A DNA stretch of 45,383 nt from an uncultured bacterium (GCA_938034905.1 CALHLF010000004.1:1-45383), one strand, 5' to 3'. Shown: positions 1-8,170, numbered from the stretch's first letter. Translations and numbers: made by a program. Notes: generated from the letters alone by a model not told the origin.

Positions 1-1
1 T

Positions 2-523
2 ATTGCAAATGTAACTGGAGTTTCTAATGCAGGAATGGTATTACTTGGAAATATTCCTTTAGATTCAAATATGCAGCCTATAAATAGGAGTTATTTCTCA
101 GAGTTTCCTGAAATTTTTCAAGAATCAGCATTATTTGATAGATTCCATGGCTTCATTGAAGGATGGAAATTACCAAGAATCCATGAGGGTATGAAAATAA
201 AAGGATATACTTTAAATGTGGAATATTTCTCTGAAGTGCTTCACTCTTTGAGGAATTGTCTAGAATTTTCTGCCATAGTGGAAGATCTCATAAAAATACC
301 CCCTAAAGCTGATACAAGGGATGTTACTGCTATAAAAAGACTTGCTTCTGCTTATTTAAGATTACTATTTCCCCATGTTAGAAAGACTGATGATATTGAT
401 AAGAGAGATTTTGAGAGATTTTGTTTAAAGCCTTCTATTGAAAAAAGGGGAATAATTAGGAAACAATTACATATTATTGATCCAGAATATAAAGAAGAAT
501 TACCAGCTGTGGAGGTGAGGTAA
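2..523 (+). CDS. BrxL/Lon-related AAA+ ATPase, C-terminal part (5' end outside window)
   Basis: The reading frame is open from the first bases of the window, so this is the 3' end of a longer gene. The visible 174 residues include VTGVSNAGMVLLGNIPLDSN, which looks like the strand and sensor region of an AAA+ ATPase, then DRFHGFIEGWKLPR and a helical lid-like tail. This pattern is typical of the Lon-related ATPase family that includes BrxL of BREX phage-defence systems (TIGR02688-like). I see no Lon serine-lysine protease domain after the ATPase part, because the protein stops soon after the lid. The end of the gene carries the strong GGAGGTGAGG ribosome binding site of the next gene, so the two are co-transcribed. 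Family call is fairly sure; a defence role is inference from relatives and neighbours. Confidence 0.7.
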   Translation: MANVTGVSNAGMVLLGNIPLDSNMQPINRSYFSEFPEIFQESALFDRFHGFIEGWKLPRIHEGMKIKGYTLNVEYFSEVLHSLRNCLEFSAIVEDLIKIPPKADTRDVTAIKRLASAYLRLLFPHVRKTDDIDKRDFERFCLKPSIEKRGIIRKQLHIIDPEYKEELPAVEVR

Positions 524-526
524 ACT

Positions 527-1138
527 TTGGACGATAGTTTCTTTGAAGAGGAACTTTTTGCAGAGATAGATGAAATTCTTAAAAAGCCACCATCAGAAAA
601 GGAATCTTCCCCTTTAGAGGAATATAAAACTGATAAATTTTATAAAATAATTGAAATGATAATTAATGGCCTTGAAAAAATTGCATTAGAAATTGATAGA
701 GAAATCAGGAATTTTAGTATAGATATTTCATCTATACTTAGGGAGATAGAAAATTTAGAGGAAAAACTTAAGAAAGTTATATCTGATAAAGAAAAAATCC
801 AAATTAATAGAGAAGAAACTAATAAAAAGAAGCTATCAAAAGGTCGAATAACACCACTAGAAAAATACTATCTTCCTATTCTTGAAAGTCTTTATGAATT
901 AGGGGGAAGAGGAACTGTAAAAGAAGTTCTCGATAAAGTAGGAGAAAAAATGAAGGACATTTTAAATGAATACGACTATGGAATTTTGCAATCTGGAAGT
1001 ATCCGTTGGAGGAAAACTGCTCAATGGGCAAGATTAGATCTTGTCCATAAAGGATTATTAAAGAGGAATTCACCTTTAGGTATTTGGGAACTTTCGGAAG
1101 AGGGTTATAAGTTCTTAATGGAACATAGGAATAAATAG
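527..1138 (+). CDS. Coiled-coil protein with C-terminal Mrr-N-like winged helix
   Basis: A 203-residue protein starting at TTG, three bases after the preceding stop; GGAGGTGAGG just upstream decides this start. Residues 1-35 are acidic and contain FFEEELF; residues about 50-100 are rich in E, K, I and L and look coiled-coil. Residues about 105-200 ([18 protein letters not shown], then [11 protein letters not shown] and LSEEGYKFL) resemble the winged-helix N-terminal domain of Mrr restriction endonucleases. There is no PD-(D/E)XK nuclease domain, so it is likely a DNA-binding or adaptor protein rather than a nuclease. It lies between the BrxL-like gene and a sigma factor gene and shares its N-terminal motif with the sigma factor. 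Exact function unknown. Confidence 0.7.
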   Translation: MDDSFFEEELFAEIDEILKKPPSEKESSPLEEYKTDKFYKIIEMIINGLEKIALEIDREIRNFSIDISSILREIENLEEKLKKVISDKEKIQINREETNKKKLSKGRITPLEKYYLPILESLYELGGRGTVKEVLDKVGEKMKDILNEYDYGILQSGSIRWRKTAQWARLDLVHKGLLKRNSPLGIWELSEEGYKFLMEHRNK

Positions 1139-1146
1139 CTTTAAAT

Positions 1147-2145
1147 ATGCCTGATTATGATTTATATGAAGAAGAGCTTTTTAGAAGGATAGAGGAATTT
1201 TTAAAAGAATTAGAAGCAGAAAAGGAAGAGCCTCCTCTTGAAAATATTCTAAAAAAAGAAAAAGAAAAAATAAAAAGGGTATCTTTAGAGGATTCAGAGG
1301 AAGTTCATTTCAGAGAGATAGCAAAATCTAAAGTTTTGAGCCCAAAGGAGGAAATAGAGCTCGCTAGAAGAGTTGAAAAAGGTGATGAGGAGGCAAGAGA
1401 AAAATTTATTAAGTCAAATTTAAAACTTGTTTACTCTATTGCCAAAAGATATAAAGGAAGGGGTTTAGAATTTTTAGATCTTATTCAAGAAGGATATATT
1501 GGATTAATAAAAGCGATAGAGAAATTTGATTGGAGAAAAGGAAATAGATTTTCTACCCATGCAACTTGGTGGATAAAACAAGCAATTTCAAGAGCTTTAG
1601 CCGATAAAAGTAGTCTTATTAGAATTCCTGTTCACTGCTTTGAAAAGATAAATTTCATGAAGAAAAGTATTAAGGTCTTTAAAGAGAAGTATGGAAAAGA
1701 GCCTACTCTTGAGGAACTGTCTAAATATACAGGGATTAAAATAGAGGAACTTGAAGAGCTGAAAAATTATGAATTTAAATTTTTCCCTTTAGATGTGCCT
1801 TTAAATGAATTATCTGGTGAAGAGATTGAAGATCTTTCTATGTATTGTGATTACATTGATGAAAAGAATGATTATACTCTTCAAGATTTAATTGAAGATC
1901 CTAATGATATTGAGGAGATAATAGAGCTAAGGTTTATTAAAGAAGAACTTATGAAAATAATAGATACTCTTTCGGATAGGGAAAAGAAGGTATTAATACT
2001 AAGATACGGACTTGAGGATGGGGTCTCAAGGACTTTAGAGGAAGTAGGGAAGATATTTAATGTGACAAGAGAAAGAATTAGACAAATTGAAGGAAAAGCC
2101 CTCCGAAGGTTAAGACATCCTATACGATCTAAAAAAATTAAGTAA
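1147..2145 (+). CDS. RNA polymerase sigma factor, sigma-70 family (group 1/2 type)
   Basis: A 332-residue sigma factor. Residues about 50-90 match region 1.2; 90-165 match region 2, with [19 protein letters not shown] and [16 protein letters not shown] (core binding and -10 recognition); the middle is region 3; about 270-325 is region 4, with a helix-turn-helix at [20 protein letters not shown]. It has no large non-conserved insert and is shorter than a usual RpoD. Residues 1-45 are not standard sigma sequence: the acidic, lysine-rich stretch with YEEELF resembles the start of the preceding protein. Eight bases separate the two genes. The ribosome binding site is weak, so translation may be coupled. 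It may be an alternative sigma factor dedicated to this cluster; I cannot exclude a principal sigma factor. Confidence 0.9.
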   Translation: MPDYDLYEEELFRRIEEFLKELEAEKEEPPLENILKKEKEKIKRVSLEDSEEVHFREIAKSKVLSPKEEIELARRVEKGDEEAREKFIKSNLKLVYSIAKRYKGRGLEFLDLIQEGYIGLIKAIEKFDWRKGNRFSTHATWWIKQAISRALADKSSLIRIPVHCFEKINFMKKSIKVFKEKYGKEPTLEELSKYTGIKIEELEELKNYEFKFFPLDVPLNELSGEEIEDLSMYCDYIDEKNDYTLQDLIEDPNDIEEIIELRFIKEELMKIIDTLSDREKKVLILRYGLEDGVSRTLEEVGKIFNVTRERIRQIEGKALRRLRHPIRSKKIK

Positions 2146-2154
2146 TTTTTAAGA

Positions 2155-2205
2155 TCAGATCTTGCATTAAATAAATATATTATTTTCAAGATCTGACCCC
2201 ACTTT
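2155..2205. repeat. Inverted repeat joined to first copy of a 22-bp direct repeat
   Basis: TCAGATCTTG (2155-2164) is the exact reverse complement of CAAGATCTGA (2187-2196), with 22 bases between. The right arm belongs to a 22-base unit at 2184-2205 that recurs at 4119-4140 with one mismatch. A coding remnant of a methyltransferase begins exactly after this unit. It looks like the end of a mobile element or a REP-like sequence, but no transposase is present. Confidence 0.6.
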
Positions 2206-2559
2206 GAGATTTCTAAAGCCTTAAAAAAGGGAGGTAAATTTCTCTTAGATATAGGGAATAGGGATTTTATTCTTAAAAACTTTCTCCCTTATGTAGTTAG
2301 GGAAAAAGATGGAAATTATATGATAGACTTTAATTCCTTTGATATAACTACTGGACGGATATATGATCGGAGAATTGTAGTAAGAGATGGAAAAATAAAA
2401 GAAAAACCCTTCTTTATAAGAGTTTATACTCCTACAGAGATAAAAATCCTTTTAGAAAATGTAGGATTAAGAGTAGTTAAATTTTTTGGGGGATATGATA
2501 GTAGCTCTTTGACTCTTTATTCTCGAAGATTGATTGTTATATCAGAAAAATATAAATAA
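2206..2559 (+). pseudogene. 5'-truncated class I SAM-dependent methyltransferase (C-terminal part)
   Basis: Starting right after the repeat at 2205, one frame reads EISKALKKGGKFLLDIGNRD and continues through MIDFNSFDITTGRIYDRR to a TAA at 2557-2559, about 117 residues. This is the strand-4/5 half of a class I methyltransferase (the typical L-K-x-G-G-x-F-L-L-D segment), ending with VYTPTEIKILLENVGLRVVK. The N-terminal SAM-binding half (motif I) is absent. An ATG at 2320 could start a 79-residue product, but it has no good ribosome binding site and would lack the catalytic core. I call it a remnant, probably cut by the repeat-associated event. Confidence 0.75.
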
Positions 2560-2560
2560 A

Positions 2561-2590
2561 AGGAGGCCTAAAAAGGCCCCCTATTTTTAT
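2561..2590. terminator. Bidirectional Rho-independent terminator
   Basis: AGGAGGCCT (2561-2569) and AGGCCCCCT (2574-2582) form a stem that pairs fully on the minus strand with one G-U pair, flanked by T-rich sequence on both sides. It ends the GH26 transcript and may also end transcription from the plus-strand remnant. Confidence 0.75.
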
Positions 2591-3993
2591 TCCTCTTTAA
2601 ATTTAGGTAATTCGTCTAAGGTTATTACATATTCATGGTTAAATACCTTTCTTATATGGGATAACTCATTTTTATTTGGATTATTTTGGAAACCTGTCCA
2701 TGTCATAAACCATACCCAATAAGCCTTTTGTTCCCTCATAGTATCAGGATCAGGAATTATGCCATTTTCTGTAAGGGCAATAAGTTTTCTTCCTCCAAAT
2801 AATCTTGCGATATTATAAAACATACCTGTAGAAGGAGAATAATTTTTGTCATCTAGATAAATATCTGCCCCTACAATATCTACATATTCGTCTCCAGGAT
2901 ACCACTTCAATGCTTCAGGAGAATCTGTTGTTGTCCATACCCATATAAGATTGTTTAACTTATGATAATTTACTAACCTATCGAAAAGTAGTTTCCATAG
3001 CTTTTTACAGGCTTCGGGTCCTTTTGCTCCCCACCAGAACCATCTACCTTCGGCTTCATGGAGGGGTCTCCAAAGTACCGGAACACCAGCTTGTTGTAGT
3101 CTTTTTAATTGGGAAGCTATAGCATCTATATCTCGAATTATAAGTTTGTAATCCTCTGACTCAGGATGATTTAGAGCATATTCTATATCGAAACTGGTAG
3201 CATTAGTATAAAAACCTCTCCACCATTCTTTTCCGGGGATGTCATATAATCCTTTTGGAGCATTCCAATGCCATTGGAATTGCACTATTCCTCCCCTTTT
3301 CCACCAATCTATAGCATCTTCTATATCTCTTGATGATGCTCCTCTTTCTACCCTTGAGGGAGAGTAATCCATCATATCAAATCCACATAGTGCTGGAAAT
3401 TTATCAGTTACAGTCCAGATCCAAAAACAGTCTTTATATCCTTGTTGGCCGGAAATTACATATTTTCCATAAATACTTAGAAGATAGTCCATAAGTTTTT
3501 GAGCTTCTTTAGAAGGATTAGGTGTGACTAATTTATTAGTAGGATTTAGTTTGGGAATTTCTGCTTTTTTAATTTTAAACCAATCTAATAAAAACCAGCC
3601 CCAACTTTTTACAATACTTATAGTGTTTCTCCCGCTTTTTAAGGGAATAAGTCCTGCAGATACAGTTGTGAAACTTTGAGAGGGAGGAAATTTTACATTT
3701 GTTTGAAATGCTCCATTAACATAGAGAAAGTTCTCTTTATAACCATAGGGAGCTGCATATCCAAGTATAAGCTCATACATACCACTCTCCCTTAATTCTA
3801 TTGTAATAGTGCAGGAGTCACCATCTTTGTCAAATCCATCCACATACCCTGTACCTTGATATCCTGGAATATTTTTGGCCACAAAAGTGCCATTTAAGAT
3901 TCCATTTTCTGCCTGGATTATGATTTCTTCTAAAGAAAAATTGATCGAAAAAATAAAAATAGATAATATTAAGAGAAGTATAAAGATTTTCAT
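2587..3993 (-). CDS. manA: Secreted beta-mannanase, CBM35-like module plus GH26
   Basis: A 468-residue extracellular endo-beta-1,4-mannanase. Residues 1-20 are a signal peptide. Residues about 25-145 (IIIQAENGILNGT, GYVDGFDKDGDS, FLLDWFKIKK) form a CBM35-like beta-sandwich. Residues about 155-460 are the GH26 barrel. The acid/base glutamate is E313 in WRPLHEAEG and the nucleophile is E409 in ALTENG; both are present. A clear GGAGGAA ribosome binding site precedes the ATG. The gene stands alone between the two copies of a 22-bp direct repeat, with its own promoter and terminator. GH26 also contains a few other beta-glycanases, but the RPLHE motif and the CBM35-like module favour mannan. The symbol follows the known Dictyoglomus mannanase. 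Confidence 0.85.
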   Translation of the reverse strand: MKIFILLLILSIFIFSINFSLEEIIIQAENGILNGTFVAKNIPGYQGTGYVDGFDKDGDSCTITIELRESGMYELILGYAAPYGYKENFLYVNGAFQTNVKFPPSQSFTTVSAGLIPLKSGRNTISIVKSWGWFLLDWFKIKKAEIPKLNPTNKLVTPNPSKEAQKLMDYLLSIYGKYVISGQQGYKDCFWIWTVTDKFPALCGFDMMDYSPSRVERGASSRDIEDAIDWWKRGGIVQFQWHWNAPKGLYDIPGKEWWRGFYTNATSFDIEYALNHPESEDYKLIIRDIDAIASQLKRLQQAGVPVLWRPLHEAEGRWFWWGAKGPEACKKLWKLLFDRLVNYHKLNNLIWVWTTTDSPEALKWYPGDEYVDIVGADIYLDDKNYSPSTGMFYNIARLFGGRKLIALTENGIIPDPDTMREQKAYWVWFMTWTGFQNNPNKNELSHIRKVFNHEYVITLDELPKFKEE

Positions 3994-4030
3994 AAAAACA
4001 AATATTCCTCCTTCTTCATGTAATTATTTC

Positions 4031-4059
4031 ATTCTACTTATTTTACTTCATATAGTAAA
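4031..4059 (-). promoter_or_regulatory. Candidate promoter of the GH26 gene
   Basis: On the minus strand TTTACT (4054-4059) and TAGAAT (4031-4036) are 17 bases apart, about 40 bases upstream of the start codon. The match to -35 and -10 hexamers is moderate. Confidence 0.4.
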
Positions 4060-4118
4060 CAAGGATTTTAAAATTATTGTAACCAATTTCTAATTTTTTT
4101 GATTGACATAATATTATA

Positions 4119-4140
4119 TTTCAAGATCTGAACCCACTTT
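4119..4140. repeat. Second copy of the 22-bp direct repeat
   Basis: Identical to 2184-2205 except one base (core TTTCAAGATCTGA followed by A in place of C, then CCCACTTT). The AT-rich sequence on the left is also similar in the two copies. It ends three bases before the stop codon of the neighbouring oxidoreductase gene. The left inverted arm seen at the first copy is missing here. Confidence 0.7.
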
Positions 4141-4142
4141 TA

Positions 4143-5393
4143 TTAACTATAAAATTTTTCTCTTACCTCATCCATATTTATTACTTTGTTATTTAATCTT
4201 GCCTCTTCTGCTGAAAAAGCCATAAGATGGCTTTCTATGGAGTCTTCTAAATTTGATAAAGTTTCTTTTAGCTCACCCTTTAATAGTCTTACAAATTCCT
4301 CTATTATTCCTTCGTCTCCTCCTGCATGTCCCACTAAATCCCTAAAAGGTAAATTTAAGTTAATCATTTCCTCTCCTTTACCAAATTTTTGAATTAGTAT
4401 TTTATTTTCCTCTAAATCTCCATAAATTTCTCCATGAGAGCCATATAGGTATATTTTTCTTGTTATCTTGTTGGTAAAGGCTGTCATTATAAAAGAGGCA
4501 TATACCCCATTTTTGAATCTTATTGAGACTGTTTGATGATCCACCACATTATTGTCTGAGAAATAAACACATCTACCATAAGGCCCTTCCCTTAGAGCTT
4601 TTAACCTTCCCTCTAAAGAGAGGTCTTCTGAAATTACCGATACAGGCCATCCTGTATAATCAATAAGATATATTTTTTTAGCATCATAGGGACAGTCTAA
4701 GTTACAATCAAGACATCTTTCCTTTGCACCTTCTGGAGCATTCTCCTTTCTGAAATATCTTAACTCTCCAAAGGATGAGATATATTGGGATTTTTCATTT
4801 GTTAAGAAGTTTAATATATCTAAATCATGGCAACTTTTGGCCAATATGGATGGAGCTGAAGTGTTAGAGTTTCTCCAGTTTCCTCTAACAAAGCTATGGG
4901 CAAAATGGAAGAATCCAATGTTTTCCACTAAGTTTATTCCTATAAGTTCTCCAATAACTTTATCTCGAAGAAGTTCTTTTAATTTTCTAAAAAAAGATGT
5001 ATATCTCAACACGTGAGCCACAGTTATATTAGCGTTGTGCTCTTTTGCTACTTTGTATAACTCTTTTATTTCTTCTATATTTACTCCAATGGGTTTTTCT
5101 AATAGAATTTTATAGCCTTTTTTAATAGCAGCGATAGCAGGTTTTACGTGCATTCTATCCATGGTGGCAATTATTACACCATCAGCAAATTTTTCCTTTT
5201 CAAAGATCTCCTCCCAAGTTTTAAATTGTCTCTCAGTAGGGATATTATGTTCTCTTGAAAATCTTTCTCTTCTAATATCATTGGGTTCTGCTACTGCTAC
5301 TACTTTGATATCAGGTCTTCTCAAAATTATTTTTCCATAAGCTTCGTATCCTCTATTTCCTGCGCCTATTATAATAACTTCAATTGGAATCAT
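4143..5393 (-). CDS. Gfo/Idh/MocA family NAD(P)-dependent oxidoreductase
   Basis: A 416-residue sugar oxidoreductase. The N-terminal Rossmann fold shows IIIGAGNRG (residues 8-15). The family's EKP motif is at 99-101 (LLEKPIG), and CHDLD at 188-192 fits the catalytic histidine region. A cysteine cluster, CLDCNLDC (C227, C230, C234), is not in most family members and may bind a metal. GAGGAGG precedes the start, and the first 14 bases overlap the end of the sugar-kinase gene, so it is last in the deoR operon. The substrate is probably a sugar or amino-sugar derivative handled by this locus. A glycosidase role (GH109 shares this fold) is possible but not supported by the EKP motif. Confidence 0.8.
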   Translation of the reverse strand: MIPIEVIIIGAGNRGYEAYGKIILRRPDIKVVAVAEPNDIRRERFSREHNIPTERQFKTWEEIFEKEKFADGVIIATMDRMHVKPAIAAIKKGYKILLEKPIGVNIEEIKELYKVAKEHNANITVAHVLRYTSFFRKLKELLRDKVIGELIGINLVENIGFFHFAHSFVRGNWRNSNTSAPSILAKSCHDLDILNFLTNEKSQYISSFGELRYFRKENAPEGAKERCLDCNLDCPYDAKKIYLIDYTGWPVSVISEDLSLEGRLKALREGPYGRCVYFSDNNVVDHQTVSIRFKNGVYASFIMTAFTNKITRKIYLYGSHGEIYGDLEENKILIQKFGKGEEMINLNLPFRDLVGHAGGDEGIIEEFVRLLKGELKETLSNLEDSIESHLMAFSAEEARLNNKVINMDEVREKFYS

Positions 5394-6354
5394 GGGATTT
5401 CGCCTCCTCTTGGTAAAGTTTTAAGAGTTTATCTATAAACTTAGAGTCCTTTTTATTGGAATTAATATAGGCAAGAAGTACAGCTCCAAGTACAGGACTT
5501 AGTTTTGGGGCTTTAACATTATATCCTTTAGTCTCTAAAATTTTTATAAACTCTTCTCTTACTATTTCATTTTTCTCTAATACTCCTCCGCTGTATGTTA
5601 CTGTTATTGGTCTTTTTATTTTCAAATATCTATTTGCTGTTATTACTGTAAGAGCTAATTCTTTTGCAGATTCCTTAAGAATTTTTATCGCCTTTTTTTC
5701 TCCTCTTAGAGCAATTTTATAAGTTATTTTTGCAATAGAAGCAATATTAGACCTCCTATCTTTATTGGGATCATAAATAAAGGCAATAAAATCTAGATAG
5801 TCTTTAAGATTTAGTTCTTTAAATAATAGCTCTGATAGGTTACTTCTTTTAGACCTTCCATCTAATTCTCTACTAACCTCATTTAGAGTTTTATACCCAA
5901 TATAATAAGCACTTCCTTCATCTCCAATGATACTTCCCCAACCTGATACTCTTATCTCTTTTTTCCCTTTTTTACCATAGGTTATAGTTCCTGTACCAGC
6001 TACTATATGAATACTATCTTGAGCTAAATTGCCTCCAGCCCATCCAATGACTACGTCATTTACAATAATATCTGGATCTAAATTTAATTCTTCTTTTATG
6101 ATATTTTTTAAAATTCTTACATCATCCCTAAATTCTCCAACAGCAGGAAGACCAAAGCACGATTTTATATATTTAGGATTAATCTCTTTTAAAACAGGAG
6201 ATAATAATTCCCTTAAATTTCTTCGAAATATTTCCTCTCCATTCTCTAAGATATTTGTTGGCCCTGAGTTATTTTTAAAAACAAGATTTCCTTTTTCATC
6301 AAATAGACAAGCTATTGTTTTAGTTCCTCCACCATCTATTCCTAAAAAATACAT
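5380..6354 (-). CDS. BadF/BadG/BcrA/BcrD-type sugar kinase (N-acetylhexosamine/hexosamine kinase-like)
   Basis: A 324-residue ASKHA-fold kinase. Residues 6-13 are the phosphate-1 motif GIDGGGTK; a VAGTGTITYG segment and GWGSIIGDEGSAYYIG follow, the hallmark of the N-acetylglucosamine-kinase branch of this family; TYSGGVL near the C-terminus contacts the nucleotide. AGGTGA precedes the ATG. It lies 17 bases after an SIS sugar-phosphate isomerase/deaminase gene. The likely reaction is ATP-dependent 6-phosphorylation of a free hexosamine or N-acetylhexosamine in the cytoplasm. In this locus a galacto-configured substrate is plausible, but the sequence does not settle glucosamine versus galactosamine. 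Confidence 0.8.
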   Translation of the reverse strand: MYFLGIDGGGTKTIACLFDEKGNLVFKNNSGPTNILENGEEIFRRNLRELLSPVLKEINPKYIKSCFGLPAVGEFRDDVRILKNIIKEELNLDPDIIVNDVVIGWAGGNLAQDSIHIVAGTGTITYGKKGKKEIRVSGWGSIIGDEGSAYYIGYKTLNEVSRELDGRSKRSNLSELLFKELNLKDYLDFIAFIYDPNKDRRSNIASIAKITYKIALRGEKKAIKILKESAKELALTVITANRYLKIKRPITVTYSGGVLEKNEIVREEFIKILETKGYNVKAPKLSPVLGAVLLAYINSNKKDSKFIDKLLKLYQEEAKSHDSN

Positions 6355-6371
6355 TTTAAATCACCTTTAGT

Positions 6372-7364
6372 TTAGAACTTTACAACCTTAGTTAGATTTC
6401 TTGGACTATCTACGTTTATATTCTTTCTCTTTGCAATATATAATCCAAGAACCTGTCCCCATATAACCTTTAGGAATAGACTCTCTGGCATCTCAGAGAT
6501 GAATAAATTGGTCTTTCTTCCTCCTATGGTTAATATATCTCCTCCGTAATTTTTTATCTCTTCAATCAGATCTTTTTCTTCGGGAATATCCTTTTCATAT
6601 AGGGAAACTAAAAAGCCCCTCTCTAATAAGGATTTAGGTCCATGCCTATATTCAAAAGTAGAATAGCTTTCAATTTTTGAAAGAGACATTTCTTCTAATT
6701 TAAGAGCAGATTCTCTTGCTATTCCCTCTTCTATTCCTAATCCTAAGAAAATGTAATGATTATAATGATCTTTTTCCTTTGCTAATTCTTCAGCTTTCTT
6801 TATAATCCTTTCTGTTTCTTTTAATAAATCCTTATATATATTTAGGCTTTCACCTTTCATAAAACTTGAGATAAGCTCCAAAGTTAATAAAATGGAAGTA
6901 AAAGATTTAGTCATTACTACAGCCTCTTCTTTAATGGGAAGAACAATAGAGGTATCAGATATCTTTACTAAAGAACTTTTTTCTTCTAATGTAATTCCTA
7001 AGGTTGGTATCTTCAATTTCTTAAATTCTTCTCCAGCCTTAATTACCTCTGTAGATTCTCCTGAACGGGATATCAGTATAGCTGCTTTTTTTAATGTTTC
7101 TGAATTTCCTATATTTTCTTTTAAAGTAAAAGATACTTCTCCTCCTGGAAGAGCTTTTGTTTCTATGCCATTTTTATAGGTCCAGAATCTGCTTCCTGAA
7201 ATACTTAAATATAGAGATGAGCCACAACCAATAAAGTAAATAATATCAGAATTATAGATAAATTGTGGAACTTCATTTTTCTTCAAGTAATCATTTATAT
7301 ATTCCCAGACTTTTGGGAGATCATTAATTTGTTCCTTTATCTCTTTCTCTACTAAGAATGGCAT
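6372..7364 (-). CDS. SIS-domain sugar-phosphate isomerase/deaminase (AgaS/GlmS-isomerase-like)
   Basis: A 330-residue protein with two SIS domains. The first has FIGCGSSLYLS and LISRSGESTEVI (sugar-phosphate-binding serines); EEAVVMTKSFTSILL is a hallmark of the AgaS/FrlB/GlmS-isomerase group; the second has FEYRHGPKSLLERG. There is no glutaminase domain, so it is not a full GlmS. Proteins of this type convert amino-sugar 6-phosphates to keto-sugar phosphates with release of ammonia. AGGAGG precedes the ATG; the gene lies 11 bases after deoR and 17 before the kinase, in one operon. With the GatZ-like gene nearby, galactosamine-6-phosphate to tagatose-6-phosphate is an attractive inference; glucosamine-6-phosphate is the main alternative. 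Confidence 0.75.
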   Translation of the reverse strand: MPFLVEKEIKEQINDLPKVWEYINDYLKKNEVPQFIYNSDIIYFIGCGSSLYLSISGSRFWTYKNGIETKALPGGEVSFTLKENIGNSETLKKAAILISRSGESTEVIKAGEEFKKLKIPTLGITLEEKSSLVKISDTSIVLPIKEEAVVMTKSFTSILLTLELISSFMKGESLNIYKDLLKETERIIKKAEELAKEKDHYNHYIFLGLGIEEGIARESALKLEEMSLSKIESYSTFEYRHGPKSLLERGFLVSLYEKDIPEEKDLIEEIKNYGGDILTIGGRKTNLFISEMPESLFLKVIWGQVLGLYIAKRKNINVDSPRNLTKVVKF

Positions 7365-7375
7365 TTTTTTACCTC

Positions 7376-8134
7376 CTAAACAATAAATTTTTTATCCCAG
7401 TCAGGAATATTTTTAAATTCCTCGGGAATAGAATCGGTAACTATAAAGTTTACTTCTTCTAAACTACATACTTTGAAAGGAGCTGAAGATTTAAATTTAG
7501 AGCTGTCTACTAAGAGAACAATCTTTTCTGCCTTTGATATTATAGTTTTAGCTACTTCTGCTTCTTCTAAATCAAGAAAGGTTACGCCATTTTTTAAATC
7601 TACCCCATTGGCTCCTAAAAAATAATAGTCAATTTTTCCTATCTCTTGAAAAAACTTAATTACATGTCCTCCTATACATTCGAAGGATTTTTCCTTTGCT
7701 GTTCCCCCTGAATGAATTAATTTAAAAGTTTTTCTTAAGTTTATCACTGCCCAGGCTGTAGTTATGGAATTTGTCAATATAGTAATGTCAGTTAGGGGGC
7801 TTTCATCTAAGTTTTGAATCATATAATATATGGTTGTGCCTCCACTTGTTGCAATGACTTTACCATCTTTTAAAAGAGAAAGAGCTTTTTTTCCTATCTT
7901 CTTTTTAATTTCTTTATTCTCTTCCAATTTTAAAAAGAAAGAATTTTCAGAAGTAATATTTACAGCAGTTGCTCCTCCTCTTACCCTTTTGATAAGTCCT
8001 TGTTTTTCTAAAAAATTTAAGTCTCTTCTTACAGTAATTTCTGAGATCGAGAGTTCTTGAGCAATCTCCTTTACTGTAAGATATCCTCTTTCTCTAATAA
8101 TTTGTAATATTTTGTTGAACCTATATTCTTTCAT
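7376..8134 (-). CDS. DeoR-family transcriptional regulator
   Basis: A 252-residue repressor. Residues about 15-55 are the DeoR helix-turn-helix (LTVKEIAQELSISEITVRRD, then LEKQGLIKRVRGGA). The rest is the sugar-phosphate-sensing DeoRC domain (TSGGTTIYYMIQNL; FLGANGVD; VLLVDSSKF). I place the start at the ATG at 8134; a TTG two codons upstream is in frame, and neither has a clear ribosome binding site. It heads the SIS-kinase-oxidoreductase operon and is divergent from the ABC transporter operon, so it probably controls both. AgaR, the regulator of galactosamine use, belongs to this family. Confidence 0.9.
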   Translation of the reverse strand: MKEYRFNKILQIIRERGYLTVKEIAQELSISEITVRRDLNFLEKQGLIKRVRGGATAVNITSENSFFLKLEENKEIKKKIGKKALSLLKDGKVIATSGGTTIYYMIQNLDESPLTDITILTNSITTAWAVINLRKTFKLIHSGGTAKEKSFECIGGHVIKFFQEIGKIDYYFLGANGVDLKNGVTFLDLEEAEVAKTIISKAEKIVLLVDSSKFKSSAPFKVCSLEEVNFIVTDSIPEEFKNIPDWDKKFIV

Positions 8135-8148
8135 TTTCAATCAAATTT

Positions 8149-8162
8149 ATTCAAAAATGAAT
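8149..8162. promoter_or_regulatory. Candidate DeoR operator
   Basis: ATTCA-AAAA-TGAAT is a short perfect inverted repeat located just downstream of the expected transcription start of the deoR operon, a natural place for autoregulation. A second small palindrome, TTGG-TTG-CCAA (8226-8236), lies between the divergent promoters. Which of them, if either, binds the regulator is unknown. Confidence 0.35.
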
Positions 8163-8170
8163 TTTTTATT

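Noticed and set aside
2-523. Intact BREX locus
   Set aside because: Only a BrxL-like C-terminus is visible; no PglX, PglZ, BrxC, BrxA or BrxB is in the window, so I do not call BREX.
2534-2722. A plus-strand open frame across the end of the GH26 gene
   Set aside because: It covers a terminator hairpin and lies antisense to the GH26 C-terminus; no coding signal.
4143-5393. GH109-type glycosidase instead of oxidoreductase
   Set aside because: The standard EKP and CHDLD motifs of Gfo/Idh/MocA dehydrogenases are present, and nothing specific to GH109 was recognised.
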